DNA from: Streptobacillus ratti
GTDB taxonomy: Bacteria; Fusobacteriota; Fusobacteriia; Fusobacteriales; Leptotrichiaceae
NCBI RefSeq assembly: GCF_001891165.1
Contig: NZ_LKKW01000006.1
Span: forward strand, 1 to 46,033
Reading direction: 5' to 3'
DNA length: 46,033 nt
In this document: positions 33,301 to 42,452 of the stretch, piece by piece
How positions within the stretch are numbered: the stretch's first letter is position 1
Layout: every line of letters starts with the position of its first letter
Notes under the pieces: model-generated
What the model was told of the DNA's origin: nothing
Seen by the model: only the letters and a program-made list of their open reading frames with translations
Databases searched by the model: none
Translations under genes and position numbers: made by a program

Positions 33301-33324
33301 AAAGGAACGTAAGTTCCTTTTTAA
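33301..33324 (+). terminator. Terminator after rpsO
   Basis: Perfect 8-bp stem AAAGGAAC/GTTCCTTT (33301-33308 with 33313-33320), loop GTAA, short T tract. The MATE gene 20 bp on has no clear promoter and may rely on read-through. Confidence 0.85.
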
Positions 33325-33344
33325 ATTTAATATATGGAGCAACA

Positions 33345-34700
33345 ATGAAAAGAAAATTAAGTTTAGTAGAAGGAAGTATAGGTATTAATTTATTTAAATT
33401 GGCATTTCCAATTATTTTAACTTCATTAATGTCTATATTATATAATCTTACTGATATAAAATTTATAAGTTATTATCTTGGAGATGATGCAGTAAGTTCT
33501 GCAACAGCTGCAAGTTTCTATATCGGTTTAAGTTATGCTTTGTTATTTATAACAAAAAATAGTGTACAAATATATGTGGCACAATCTATAGGTGCTAATA
33601 GAAAAAATTCAGCAAAAAGATATGCAAGGGTATCGTTAATTATTTCTGTTATTTTTTCAATATTATATGGATTAATTACATATATATTTGCAGAACAATT
33701 AATAAAAATAGTTGGAGTTAAAAGCCCCAATTATTTATATCCAGCTATTGATTTTTTAAGAATATCAACATTTGGATTTATATTTTTATTCTTATCACAA
33801 AATTTATCAGCTATTATTAATGGACAAGGAGATACATTAGGTCCTTTCATATTTCTTTCATTAGGAGTAGTATTAAATATTTTTCTTGATTATATATTTT
33901 TAGGTATATTTCCTTTTGGAATAAAGGGTGCTGCAATAGCAACAGTATTTTCTCAATTAATATCAGTTATTTTATTATTCTTGTATTTAAAGAGAAAAAA
34001 TTCTGTATTTAGAAATATGAAATTCTTTAAATTAGATGATATTAAATTTTATAGAAAGATAATAAAACTAGGATTACCTAGTGGTATAAGTCAAGCATTA
34101 TTTACTTTAATTTCTATTGTTATTGCTAAAATGATATCAGAAGTAGATGAGAGTATTTTAGGAGTTCAAAGATTAGGGATACAATTTGAATCATTTTCAT
34201 GGAATGTTGCAGGGGGATTTGCAGCAGCAGTAGCAACATTTATAGGGCATAATTATGGTGCAGGTAAATATGATAGAATTTTAAAGATATATAAGGTGTC
34301 AATTATTAGTATTTCAGGATTTTGCCTTTTACTTACAACAGTATTTGTTTTTTTTGCTAGACCACTTTATTCTATGTTCTTTATGGATAGTAGACTTATA
34401 GAAGAGGGTGTTAAATATCTTACAATTATTGGATTAGCACAAATTCCACAGGGGATAGAAATTATTACTACGGGAGCATTTAATGGTGTAGGAAAAACTA
34501 AAGAACCTAATATTATAGGTATAGTTGGAACTAGTTTGAGGATTCCTATAATTATGATTACATTACCTATCTTTGGTTTATTATCTATTTGGTGGACTAT
34601 ACATTTTTCAATGGTATTTAAAGGAATAGTATCTGTAATGGTATTTATTATTGCATGGAAAAAACAAATGGAATATATGAAAATTACTTTAGAAATATAA
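33345..34700 (+). CDS. MATE-family multidrug/metabolite exporter
   Basis: A 451-residue inner-membrane protein with about 12 hydrophobic helices in two six-helix halves. MATE-type features include LFKLAFPIILTSLMSILYNLTD (partly), the QNLSAIINGQGDTLGP stretch and GHNYGAGKYDRI in the second half. These carriers export drugs or metabolites using a Na+ or H+ gradient; the substrate cannot be read from the sequence. GGAGC precedes the ATG. Confidence 0.9.
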   Translation: MKRKLSLVEGSIGINLFKLAFPIILTSLMSILYNLTDIKFISYYLGDDAVSSATAASFYIGLSYALLFITKNSVQIYVAQSIGANRKNSAKRYARVSLIISVIFSILYGLITYIFAEQLIKIVGVKSPNYLYPAIDFLRISTFGFIFLFLSQNLSAIINGQGDTLGPFIFLSLGVVLNIFLDYIFLGIFPFGIKGAAIATVFSQLISVILLFLYLKRKNSVFRNMKFFKLDDIKFYRKIIKLGLPSGISQALFTLISIVIAKMISEVDESILGVQRLGIQFESFSWNVAGGFAAAVATFIGHNYGAGKYDRILKIYKVSIISISGFCLLLTTVFVFFARPLYSMFFMDSRLIEEGVKYLTIIGLAQIPQGIEIITTGAFNGVGKTKEPNIIGIVGTSLRIPIIMITLPIFGLLSIWWTIHFSMVFKGIVSVMVFIIAWKKQMEYMKITLEI

Positions 34701-34701
34701 A

Positions 34702-34729
34702 AGCACAGAAATTAATCTGTGCCTTTTTT
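34702..34729. terminator. Shared bidirectional terminator
   Basis: Stem GCACAGA/TCTGTGC (34703-34709 with 34716-34722) with T run on the plus side and A run on the left, so it can end both the MATE transcript (plus) and the 5'-nucleotidase transcript (minus). Confidence 0.88.
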
Positions 34730-36483
34730 TATTTTGCGTTATGGAATATAACATTTGATGTTGTGTATGATTCAAATCCAGGATTATTTTTCATGAATTT
34801 AATAAAGCTTTCAGCATCTGGTAAGAATGAATCTGTACCTTCAGCAGCAGGATCTTTGAATAATTTTCCAAATGTAGCATAACCATCTTTACCACTTGCA
34901 ATATAGTTGTTAGTTCCAACTACATACATTTTTTCAGGCATTACTTCTTCCCACATTCCAGTTTCTTTATTAAATATTTCAGCTTTTACAATTCTCTTAC
35001 CATTAGCATCAGGAGTTTCATTTGCTTCATATCTTATTCCAGCTCCATATGGGAAAGCTCCTGTAGATTTAGTTAAAGCAAAGTTAATTGCATCTTCTAA
35101 TACTTGTAAAGTATCTGCTCCAGATATTTTAAATGTATATAGAGTATTTCCAAATGGTAAGTAAGTATAAGCATCATTAAATGATACATCTCCAGAAAGT
35201 ATGTCAGCTCTTACTCCACCTGAATTTTGTATTACATAATCAACGAATTTTAATTCATTTAACATAGTTTCAGCAACAAATCTTGTAGCTATTGAACCAT
35301 GTTCAGAAGCACCTTTTCTTCCAGGTATTCTATTATTTGAACCACCAGGCATATTAGCTCCTGAAATTGAACCTATTATTTGTTTTGCTAATACATCTTT
35401 CTCAGCCTTATATTTAGCTAATATCTTAGAAGTATTTGGATCTTCTTTTGCAAATGAAATTGATTTAAGAGCTTTTAAGTGTGATAAAATATGTTCTCTT
35501 TCTTTACCTTCTAATTCAGCCCATACTCCATCTTTATTTTTTGTTTTTAATTTATCAGTATGTAATAACACATAAGGATTTTTTCTAGTTATAGATGCTA
35601 TACCATCTTTAGTGAAATGTACTCCTAAATCTCCAACTACACCTGAATAAGCCCATGCTTCAACTACGAATACAGGTTCTCCATTAGGACTTTTGAATTC
35701 TGTTGGATATTCATGTATTACAGGTAATTGTAATTTTCTTAATTCATCATTACCATATAAGTAGTGTGAATCTCCTGTTATTATTATATCTATATCATTA
35801 ACTTTTTGAGCTATTTCAAAGTTTTTCTCAGTACCAGCATGTGATAATAAGATAATTTTGTTAATACCTTGTGATTTTAAAACGTTTGCCATTACTTGTG
35901 CAGTAGTAACTTCATCATAAAATTTAACATCTTTACCTGGACTAGATGAATTTACAGTTTTACTTACTGTATCTAATCCTATTATTCCAACTTTTTCACC
36001 ATTAATAACTTTTATAGCGTAAGGTTTCCATTTGTTATGTAAAATAGAACTTTTATCAGGTATAACATTTGCTGATAATACAGGTATTTTTAATGGTTCC
36101 AATAATTTTAATAGCCCTTCATTACCTGCATCAAATTCATGGTTACCTAAAGTAAAGTAATCAAATTTACCTTCATTCATTACAGCAGCATCAGCTGACC
36201 CACCAAATAATGTAAAGTATAGTGTACCTGTAATTGCATCTCCAGCATGTAATACTAATGGATTTTTACGAGTTCTTCTTAATTCTTTTATCTTTTGGTT
36301 TACTGCTGAAAATCCACCTATATTAACCTTGAATTGTTTACCATCAACTGTAATTCTTTGTTCAGTTGGTTCTAAATAAGAGTGGTGATCATTAATGTGG
36401 ATTATGCTTAAATCAAGTGCTTTGTTTGCTGAAAACCCAAGTGTTGAAACAGCTAATAATCCAGCTAATAGTTTTTTGTTCAT
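34729..36483 (-). CDS. Secreted 5'-nucleotidase/metallophosphatase (UshA/CD73-like)
   Basis: A 584-residue exported enzyme. The signal peptide (MNKKLLAGLLAVSTLGFSA) is followed by a metallophosphoesterase domain with IIHINDHHSY (D32, H34), LVLHAGDAITG, TLGNHEFDAG, LLSHAG and GDSHYL. A C-terminal 5'-nucleotidase domain has VIQNSGGVRADIL and FGNTLYTFKISG. It should dephosphorylate extracellular or periplasmic nucleotides, feeding the BMP nucleoside importer. An AGGAGG site precedes the start. It lies 36 bp downstream of an unknown secreted protein in the same unit. Nucleotide preference is not predictable. Confidence 0.93.
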   Translation of the reverse strand: MNKKLLAGLLAVSTLGFSANKALDLSIIHINDHHSYLEPTEQRITVDGKQFKVNIGGFSAVNQKIKELRRTRKNPLVLHAGDAITGTLYFTLFGGSADAAVMNEGKFDYFTLGNHEFDAGNEGLLKLLEPLKIPVLSANVIPDKSSILHNKWKPYAIKVINGEKVGIIGLDTVSKTVNSSSPGKDVKFYDEVTTAQVMANVLKSQGINKIILLSHAGTEKNFEIAQKVNDIDIIITGDSHYLYGNDELRKLQLPVIHEYPTEFKSPNGEPVFVVEAWAYSGVVGDLGVHFTKDGIASITRKNPYVLLHTDKLKTKNKDGVWAELEGKEREHILSHLKALKSISFAKEDPNTSKILAKYKAEKDVLAKQIIGSISGANMPGGSNNRIPGRKGASEHGSIATRFVAETMLNELKFVDYVIQNSGGVRADILSGDVSFNDAYTYLPFGNTLYTFKISGADTLQVLEDAINFALTKSTGAFPYGAGIRYEANETPDANGKRIVKAEIFNKETGMWEEVMPEKMYVVGTNNYIASGKDGYATFGKLFKDPAAEGTDSFLPDAESFIKFMKNNPGFESYTTSNVIFHNAK

Positions 36484-36519
36484 CTTTATCCTCCTAAATT
36501 TTCTTACTTATATATTCTC

Positions 36520-37284
36520 TTAATATATACCATTAATAAATGATTTAAATGTTTTTTCTCTTGTTTCTTGATCTGTTGTATCTAAAAGATATCTTTGCTT
36601 ATCAAGATAAGAAAAATCGTCAACTTCAACTCCTTTTAGCTCTTTATTAAATATTGCATTTGATAATGCAAGTTTTTCTTTTACTTTAGAAGAAGCAGAA
36701 ATTATTAATACTCTAACTTCTATTAATGAAAAATTATTCTTTTCAGGATAATCTTTTTTTATTTGTTCATTAATAGTATTAAGTATATCTTTATCACTGT
36801 TGTTAAATAATAAAACCTGATTTTTATTAGCTCTTGAATAAATTCTGTCTAAAAATTGTTCAGCATTATTATCAGTATTATTGATATAAATTATTGAATT
36901 ATCATTAGCATTAAATGCTACCATAATCTTTTGTATTTGTTCGTCAATAAGCTTTTTATCATCTGTTTTAATAGGTTCAAAGTAGATGTACTTTATTATT
37001 TTAGGTACTAAATTTTTTTCACTTTTAAATACACGTGAAAATATTTTTTCTACATCTTCAACCTGTTTTTTGAATTGATTTGCTTTATTGCGATCTATTT
37101 TATACATTAAATCTTCATAATATTTCTTCTCTTTTTTTGAATTTATTGAATGAAAATATGTATATTTTGTACTTACTATTTCAAAATCATTTTTATCATT
37201 TTTTGATATATTATCTTTATTAAAATTATTAACATTAGATAATGCAATCAAAGATAAAAATGATAATAAAAGCATTTTTTTCAT
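36520..37284 (-). CDS. Secreted protein of unknown function
   Basis: A 254-residue protein with a signal sequence (MKKMLLLSFLSLIALS...) and no lipobox or further membrane segment, predicted periplasmic. The mature part is Lys/Asn/Asp-rich and mixed alpha/beta. I do not recognise the family. ATG at 37284 is chosen since GGGAG lies 9 bp before it; upstream in-frame ATGs at 37293 and 37290 abut that site. It is cotranscribed with the 5'-nucleotidase. Confidence 0.75.
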   Translation of the reverse strand: MKKMLLLSFLSLIALSNVNNFNKDNISKNDKNDFEIVSTKYTYFHSINSKKEKKYYEDLMYKIDRNKANQFKKQVEDVEKIFSRVFKSEKNLVPKIIKYIYFEPIKTDDKKLIDEQIQKIMVAFNANDNSIIYINNTDNNAEQFLDRIYSRANKNQVLLFNNSDKDILNTINEQIKKDYPEKNNFSLIEVRVLIISASSKVKEKLALSNAIFNKELKGVEVDDFSYLDKQRYLLDTTDQETREKTFKSFINGIY

Positions 37285-37313
37285 TAACATCATCTCCCTA
37301 GCATTTCATTTTA

Positions 37314-37342
37314 ATTATACATTCAAAATTGCCAAAAAGCAA
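37314..37342 (-). promoter_or_regulatory. Promoter of the secreted protein/5'-nucleotidase unit
   Basis: On the minus strand TTGCTT (37337-37342) and TATAAT (37314-37319) with a 17-bp spacer, about 30 bp upstream of the gene start. Divergent from the nrd promoter. Confidence 0.8.
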
Positions 37343-37390
37343 TACACTATTTTTATTATCCAAGATAAAAAAATATTTTAAATTAATCTA

Positions 37391-37419
37391 TTGCAAAAGA
37401 AATTGAAAAAGGTTATTAT
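37391..37419 (+). promoter_or_regulatory. Promoter of nrdIEF
   Basis: TTGCAA at 37391-37396 and TATTAT at 37414-37419 with a 17-bp spacer. A second TATAAT at 37434-37439 lacks a good -35 and coincides with the weaker NrdR-like box. Confidence 0.65.
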
Positions 37420-37430
37420 ATACATAATTA

Positions 37431-37476
37431 CATTATAATGGAATGAATGTATAGTATTTAACACAATATATTGTGT
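37431..37476 (+). promoter_or_regulatory. NrdR operator boxes
   Basis: ACACAATATATTGTGT at 37461-37476 is a perfect palindrome that fits the NrdR box consensus acaCwAtATaTwGtgt. A weaker palindrome, CATTATAATG at 37431-37440, matches 8 of 10 core positions with centres 33 bp apart, close to the usual paired-box spacing. NrdR with ATP/dATP represses ribonucleotide reductase genes. nrdR itself is not in this window. Confidence 0.82.
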
Positions 37477-37491
37477 TTTGAAAGGTAGAAT

Positions 37492-37893
37492 ATGAATAAA
37501 AAAATTATAATATATTATGAAAGTTTGACAGGTAATGTTGAAAAATTTATTTGTAAAATTAAGAATTATGAAGATTTTGAATTTATAAAAATTTCATCTG
37601 AAACTATAGTTGAAAAAGAGGGACATTTGATAACTTTTACAACTGGGTTTGGACAAATTTCAAAAAATACAGATTTTTTTCTAACTAATAATGAGAATTA
37701 TAGGAAAATTAAAACTGTATGTTCTAGTGGTAATATGAATTGGGGTAAGAATTTTGCAAAAGCTGGAGAACTTATTAGTGAAAAATATGGAATTCATTTT
37801 ATTTTTAAATTTGAACTTTCTGGAACTATGCAAGATGTTAAAGAATATATTAGAAAATTAAAGAAATATGAAAAAGAAAGAGAGAGTAACTAA
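37492..37893 (+). CDS. nrdI: NrdI flavodoxin-like activase of class Ib ribonucleotide reductase
   Basis: A 133-residue flavoprotein that supplies the oxidant to assemble the dimanganese-tyrosyl radical cofactor in NrdF. Flavin-binding segments are YYESLTGNVEKF, the ITFTTGFGQI loop and SGNMNWGKNFAKAG. Gene order nrdI-nrdE-nrdF is standard, with a 1-bp overlap with nrdE (TAATG). No nrdH is found in this cluster. Confidence 0.95.
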   Translation: MNKKIIIYYESLTGNVEKFICKIKNYEDFEFIKISSETIVEKEGHLITFTTGFGQISKNTDFFLTNNENYRKIKTVCSSGNMNWGKNFAKAGELISEKYGIHFIFKFELSGTMQDVKEYIRKLKKYEKERESN

Positions 37894-39977
37894 TGAAATG
37901 GGTTTATTTAAATAATGAAATAATGGTAAAAAACAGTGATGGAAAATTACAAATTGAAAAAGATAAGGAAGCAGTTTATTCATATTTTGTTGACCATATT
38001 AATAAAAATACGGTGTTTTTCCATAATTTAAAAGAAAAAATAGATTATTTAATTGAAAAAGATTATTATATAAATTTCTATAATATGTATTCTTTTGAAG
38101 AAATTAACGAAGTTTTTAAATTTGTATATTCTAAAAAATTTAGATTTCAATCATATATGGCTGCATCAAAATTTTATCAAAGTTATGCTTTAATGGATGA
38201 TACTGGAGAAAAAATATTGGAAAGATATGAAGATAGAGTATCTATAGTAGCTCTTTATTTAGCTAAGGGAAATAAAGAAAAAGCATTAAAATATGCAAAA
38301 ATGTTAATAAATCAAGAGTATCAACCAGCAACACCAACATTTTTAAATGCTGGAAAGAAAAGATCTGGAGAACTTGTATCTTGTTTTTTAGATGAAATAG
38401 GAGATAATTTATCAGGAATAGGTTATGCGTTTGAATCGGCTATGAAACTATCTTCAATAGGAGGTGGAGTTGCATTTAACCTTTCTAAACTAAGAGCAAG
38501 AGGTGAATCTATTAAAGGTGTTGAGGGTAGAGCAAGTGGAGTACTTCCAATAATGAAAATACTTGAAGATATTTTTTCATATGCTAATCAATTAGGACAA
38601 AGACCAGGAGCAGGGGCAGTATATTTAAATGTATTTCATTCAGATATATTAGAGTTTTTAGATACTAAAAAAATTAATGTTGATGAAAAAATTAGAATTA
38701 AATCATTATCTATAGGAGTAATAATACCAGATAAATTTATGGAACTTGCAAGTGATGATTTACCTTGTTACACATTCTATCCACATTCTGTTTATATGGA
38801 ATATGGAAAGTATTTAGATGATTTAAATATGAATGAGTGGTATGAAAAACTTGTAGCAAATCCTAGAGTTAAAAAGAAAAAAATTAATGCAAGAGAATTT
38901 TTAGTTAAGGTTGCACAAACACAAAAAGAAAGTGGATATCCATATTTATTCTTTAAAGATAATGCGAATAAAGAACATGCTTTAAAAGAAATAGGAGATG
39001 TTAAATTTACTAATTTATGTACAGAGATTATGCAAATTACTGAAGTTTCAGATATTAATAATTATTATGAAGAAGATACTATTAGACGTGGTATTTCTTG
39101 TAATTTAGGGTCTTTAAATATTGCTACAGTTATGGAAAATAAGTCAATAGAAGAGGTTGTTAAAAATGCAATAGATTCATTAACTACAGTTTCAGATATT
39201 ACAAATATTTCTATAGTTCCAAGCATTAAAAAGGCAAATGAGGAATTAAGTTCAGTTGGATTAGGTGCGATGAATTTACATGGATATTTAGCTAAAAATA
39301 TGATACAATATGAATCACGTGAAGCACTTGATTTTTGTAATGTATTCTTTATGATGATGAATTATTATTCATTAGAGAGAAGTATGGAAATTGCTAAAGA
39401 GAGAGGTAAAAGTTTTGTAGGATTTGAAAAATCTGAATATGCAAATGGTAAATATTTTGAAAAATATATAACTAAAGAATATGTTCCAGTAACAGATAAA
39501 GTTAAAAAATTATTTGAAGACATAAATATACCAGGAATAGAAGAATGGACAAGATTAAAGGAAAATGTAATGAAATATGGTGTATATAACGCATATAGAA
39601 TGGCAATAGCACCGAATCAATCGACTTCATATATTATGAATGCAACTGCATCTGTTATGCCTATAGTTGATAAGGTTGAAGTTAGAGAATATGGAGATTC
39701 TACTACTTTTTATCCTATGCCATATTTAAATTATGATAATTTCTTTTTCTATAAATCTGCATATGATATGGATCAAAAAAATATACTTAAATTGATATCT
39801 GTAATTCAAAGACATGTAGATCAAGGGATATCAACTATTCTTTATACTAAGACTAATGATACTACAAGAGATTTATCAAAACTATATATTTTAGCTCATA
39901 AGTTAGGGTTAAAATCTTTATACTATACAAGAACTAGAAAATCAACTATTGAAGAGTGTTTAAGCTGTTCAGTATAA
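37893..39977 (+). CDS. nrdE: Class Ib ribonucleoside-diphosphate reductase, alpha subunit
   Basis: A 694-residue catalytic subunit reducing ribonucleoside diphosphates. Seen are the substrate-site ATPTFLNAGKKRSGELVSCF (first redox cysteine), FTNLCTEIM (thiyl-radical Cys and Glu), the MAIAPNQSTSYI loop and the C-terminal shuttle pair CLSC (C689, C692). There is no N-terminal ATP cone, as expected for NrdE. It is coupled to nrdI and lies 15 bp before nrdF. Confidence 0.96.
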   Translation: MKWVYLNNEIMVKNSDGKLQIEKDKEAVYSYFVDHINKNTVFFHNLKEKIDYLIEKDYYINFYNMYSFEEINEVFKFVYSKKFRFQSYMAASKFYQSYALMDDTGEKILERYEDRVSIVALYLAKGNKEKALKYAKMLINQEYQPATPTFLNAGKKRSGELVSCFLDEIGDNLSGIGYAFESAMKLSSIGGGVAFNLSKLRARGESIKGVEGRASGVLPIMKILEDIFSYANQLGQRPGAGAVYLNVFHSDILEFLDTKKINVDEKIRIKSLSIGVIIPDKFMELASDDLPCYTFYPHSVYMEYGKYLDDLNMNEWYEKLVANPRVKKKKINAREFLVKVAQTQKESGYPYLFFKDNANKEHALKEIGDVKFTNLCTEIMQITEVSDINNYYEEDTIRRGISCNLGSLNIATVMENKSIEEVVKNAIDSLTTVSDITNISIVPSIKKANEELSSVGLGAMNLHGYLAKNMIQYESREALDFCNVFFMMMNYYSLERSMEIAKERGKSFVGFEKSEYANGKYFEKYITKEYVPVTDKVKKLFEDINIPGIEEWTRLKENVMKYGVYNAYRMAIAPNQSTSYIMNATASVMPIVDKVEVREYGDSTTFYPMPYLNYDNFFFYKSAYDMDQKNILKLISVIQRHVDQGISTILYTKTNDTTRDLSKLYILAHKLGLKSLYYTRTRKSTIEECLSCSV

Positions 39978-39992
39978 TGAAAGGAAATTGAA

Positions 39993-40994
39993 ATGGAAAA
40001 AAAGATATATAAAGCTGTTAATTGGAATACATTAGATAATGATTATGTAGAAACATTTTGGGAACAAAATTTAAGACAATTTTGGATAGATACAGAATAC
40101 ATACCATCAAAGGATATTGATTCATGGAATTCTTTATCATTTGAAATGAGAGAAACTTATAAAAAGGTATTAGGAGGATTAACATTACTTGATACATTAC
40201 AATCTCATACAGGTATGCCTAAGATTATAGATCATATTGAATCACTGCAATGTAGATCGGTTCTATCATATATGTGTATGATGGAATCTATACATGCTAA
40301 ATCATATTCAACAATATTTACTACAGTTGCTTCAACTGAAGAAATAAATGAGATATTTAGATGGGTACAAAATAATCAATATTTACAATTTAAAGCAGAA
40401 AAGATTGATGAATATTATCAATGTTTAAATAATCCTAATGCTACTCCAAGAGAAATATATATGGCATTAGTAGCATCTGTTTTTTTAGAATCATACCTAT
40501 TTTATAGTGGATTTTTCTTACCACTTTGGCTTTCTGGTCATGGTCAAATGGTTGCAAGTTCAGATATTATTAAAAAAATAATTGCTGATGAATCTATACA
40601 CGGTGTTTTCGTAGGTAAATTAGCTCAAGAAATATTTGAAGAAATGACATTTGTTGAAAAAGAAAGTGTTAAAAAAGAAATAATGAATTTATTTTATGAA
40701 TTATATGAAAATGAATTGAAATTTACTGATGAGATATATTCAGATGTTGGACTTACATCAGAAGTTAAGGAATATATTAGATATAACGGGAATAAGGCTT
40801 TAATGAATTTAGGATTTAAGGAAGAATTTGAAATTAAAGAAGTTAATGCTATAGTATTAAATGGATTAAATGTTGAAACTACACAACATGATTTCTTTTC
40901 TAAAAAATCTACAAATTATGAAAAGACCTTAGAAGTTGTACATTTAAATGATGATGATTGGAAAGAAGATTTTGATACAGATTTAGATATTTAG
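39993..40994 (+). CDS. nrdF: Class Ib ribonucleoside-diphosphate reductase, beta subunit
   Basis: A 333-residue radical-generating subunit. Metal ligands D67, E98, H101, E166, E200 and H203 are all visible, and the radical tyrosine is Y105 in MESIHAKSY. Numbering near the first ligands equals that of E. coli NrdF. With NrdI encoded upstream, a Mn2-Y cofactor is likely. Confidence 0.96.
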   Translation: MEKKIYKAVNWNTLDNDYVETFWEQNLRQFWIDTEYIPSKDIDSWNSLSFEMRETYKKVLGGLTLLDTLQSHTGMPKIIDHIESLQCRSVLSYMCMMESIHAKSYSTIFTTVASTEEINEIFRWVQNNQYLQFKAEKIDEYYQCLNNPNATPREIYMALVASVFLESYLFYSGFFLPLWLSGHGQMVASSDIIKKIIADESIHGVFVGKLAQEIFEEMTFVEKESVKKEIMNLFYELYENELKFTDEIYSDVGLTSEVKEYIRYNGNKALMNLGFKEEFEIKEVNAIVLNGLNVETTQHDFFSKKSTNYEKTLEVVHLNDDDWKEDFDTDLDI

Positions 40995-41003
40995 GAGGTA
41001 AAA

Positions 41004-42155
41004 ATGACTAAAAAATATACTTTGATGCAAATATTATATTGGGCAATGTTTAGTTCTGTATATGCTTTTGCAAATAGCTTTTTAAGTTCGAGAGGATTTA
41101 ATTCAACATTAATTGGAACTATTATGGCATTGTCTTCATTTTTTTCTGTTTTATTACAACCTTTAACGGCAAAATTTATTGAGATTTATAAGCCAATAAC
41201 AGTAAAAAATTCACTTGTAGCATCAATGGGATTAGTTTTAGTAAATGCTTTATTTATTAGTTATACAAGTAATAAGATTATGGTTTCAGTATTTTTTGTA
41301 ATTTTAATTACAGGATTACTTAATGCTCAAACATATATGTATACTTTTATATTTCAATATATAAATAAGGGAGAAAATGTAAATTTTGGGTTAGCAAGAG
41401 GTATGGGATCTGCTGCATTTGCAATTTCATCATATTTTTATGGATTATTAGGTTCTAAGATAGGATTTGAATTTATACCTATATGGGCAACTATATTATC
41501 ATTGTTTGTTATATTTGTCATCATTAGTTTTAAAGATATAAAGAAAGAAATAATAAATAATGAATTAGAACTTAAAACAAATTTTATAGATTTTTTTCAT
41601 AAGTATAATAAGTTTTGTTATGTACTTTTAGGAATGGTATTTGTATTTTTTACACATACTACTTTAAATACATTTATGAGAAATATTTTAGAAAGTTTAG
41701 GTAGAGGTTCGGAAGAAGTAGGTATAGGGTTTATGCTATCTGCTGTAGTTGAATTACCAGCCATGTTTTATATATTGAAACTAAATCAAAAATTTGGTTA
41801 TTCAAAATTATTAAAAATATCATCTATTGCCTTTTTAACAAAGGTAATAATAACATATGCTACACTTTTAACAGGTAATATTACCTTATTTTATATAGCA
41901 CAAATTACACAATTTGCTGGATATGCAATATATGTACCTGTTTCAGTTTATTATACAAATCATATTATGGAAGAAAAAGATAGAATAAAAGGACAAGCTT
42001 ATATGGCTGTATCAGCAACTATAGGTTCTATATTAGGAAATTTATTGGGTGGGAAAATAATTGAAATATATTCATTAAATTTCATGTTATTGACTTCTTT
42101 AATCTTATCTTTTATAGGAACTGTAATATTAATGTTAAATTTAGAAGATAAATAA
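41004..42155 (+). CDS. MFS transporter (MFS_1-like)
   Basis: A 383-residue inner-membrane carrier with about 12 helices. The opening LMQILYWAMFSSVYAFANSFLSSRGF (partly) and the second-half start LGMVFVFFTHTTLNTFMRNIL resemble the LacY/NupG-like MFS_1_like group. An AGGAGG site precedes it, 9 bp after nrdF, so it is probably cotranscribed with the reductase. A nucleoside or sugar substrate would fit the context but is not shown by the sequence. Confidence 0.82.
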   Translation: MTKKYTLMQILYWAMFSSVYAFANSFLSSRGFNSTLIGTIMALSSFFSVLLQPLTAKFIEIYKPITVKNSLVASMGLVLVNALFISYTSNKIMVSVFFVILITGLLNAQTYMYTFIFQYINKGENVNFGLARGMGSAAFAISSYFYGLLGSKIGFEFIPIWATILSLFVIFVIISFKDIKKEIINNELELKTNFIDFFHKYNKFCYVLLGMVFVFFTHTTLNTFMRNILESLGRGSEEVGIGFMLSAVVELPAMFYILKLNQKFGYSKLLKISSIAFLTKVIITYATLLTGNITLFYIAQITQFAGYAIYVPVSVYYTNHIMEEKDRIKGQAYMAVSATIGSILGNLLGGKIIEIYSLNFMLLTSLILSFIGTVILMLNLEDK

Positions 42156-42163
42156 TAAATATG

Positions 42164-42192
42164 ACATGTATCTTTAATGATACATGTTTTTA
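42164..42192 (+). terminator. Terminator of the nrd unit
   Basis: Perfect 9-bp stem ACATGTATC/GATACATGT (42164-42172 with 42179-42187) followed by a T-rich run. Confidence 0.9.
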
Positions 42193-42207
42193 ATAAAATA
42201 TATAAAT

Positions 42208-42230
42208 AAAAAAAGCTAGTATTTACTAGC
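42208..42230 (-). terminator. Terminator after tRNA-Lys (minus strand)
   Basis: Palindrome GCTAGTA-TT-TACTAGC (42215-42230), followed on the minus strand by seven T residues. Confidence 0.85.
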
Positions 42231-42250
42231 AATTAATTTTTAATATACAA

Positions 42251-42326
42251 TGGTGAGCCAGCAGGGGGTCGAACCCTGGACACACGGATTAAGAGTCCGT
42301 TGCTCTGCCAACTGAGCTACTGGCTC
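42251..42326 (-). tRNA. tRNA-Lys (anticodon CTT)
   Basis: Minus-strand 76-nt cloverleaf. The acceptor stem GAGCCAG pairs with CTGGCTC and the CCA end is encoded (complement of 42251-42253). The anticodon stem ACGGA/TCCGT encloses loop CTCTTAA with anticodon CTT (42291-42293). D-arm GCTCAGTTGG and T-arm GGTTCGACCC are canonical. Confidence 0.97.
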
Positions 42327-42338
42327 ATATACATAAAG

Positions 42339-42367
42339 AGTATACAACACTTTTTATTAAAAATCAA
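42339..42367 (-). promoter_or_regulatory. Promoter of tRNA-Lys
   Basis: On the minus strand TTGATT (42362-42367), a 17-bp spacer and TATACT (42339-42344), about 13 bp upstream of the tRNA. Confidence 0.8.
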
Positions 42368-42387
42368 TAGAAAAAAATAATAAAATA

Positions 42388-42441
42388 TGATAAAATTATT
42401 AAATAATATATAAGCATACATAGTGATGTATGTTTTATTTT
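42388..42441 (+). promoter_or_regulatory. Extended -10 and leader hairpin before DUF1361 gene
   Basis: TGATAAAAT (42388-42396) resembles an extended -10 promoter. Downstream, CATACAT (42415-42421) pairs with ATGTATG (42426-42432) and is followed by TTTTATTTTT, a terminator-like structure directly before the AAGGAG site. Attenuation is possible but not demonstrated. Confidence 0.4.
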
Positions 42442-42452
42442 TAAGGAGAAAA

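Noticed and set aside
34655-34882. Small plus-strand open frame running from the MATE gene into the nucleotidase gene
   Set aside because: It crosses a strong terminator and is antisense to the nucleotidase C terminus.
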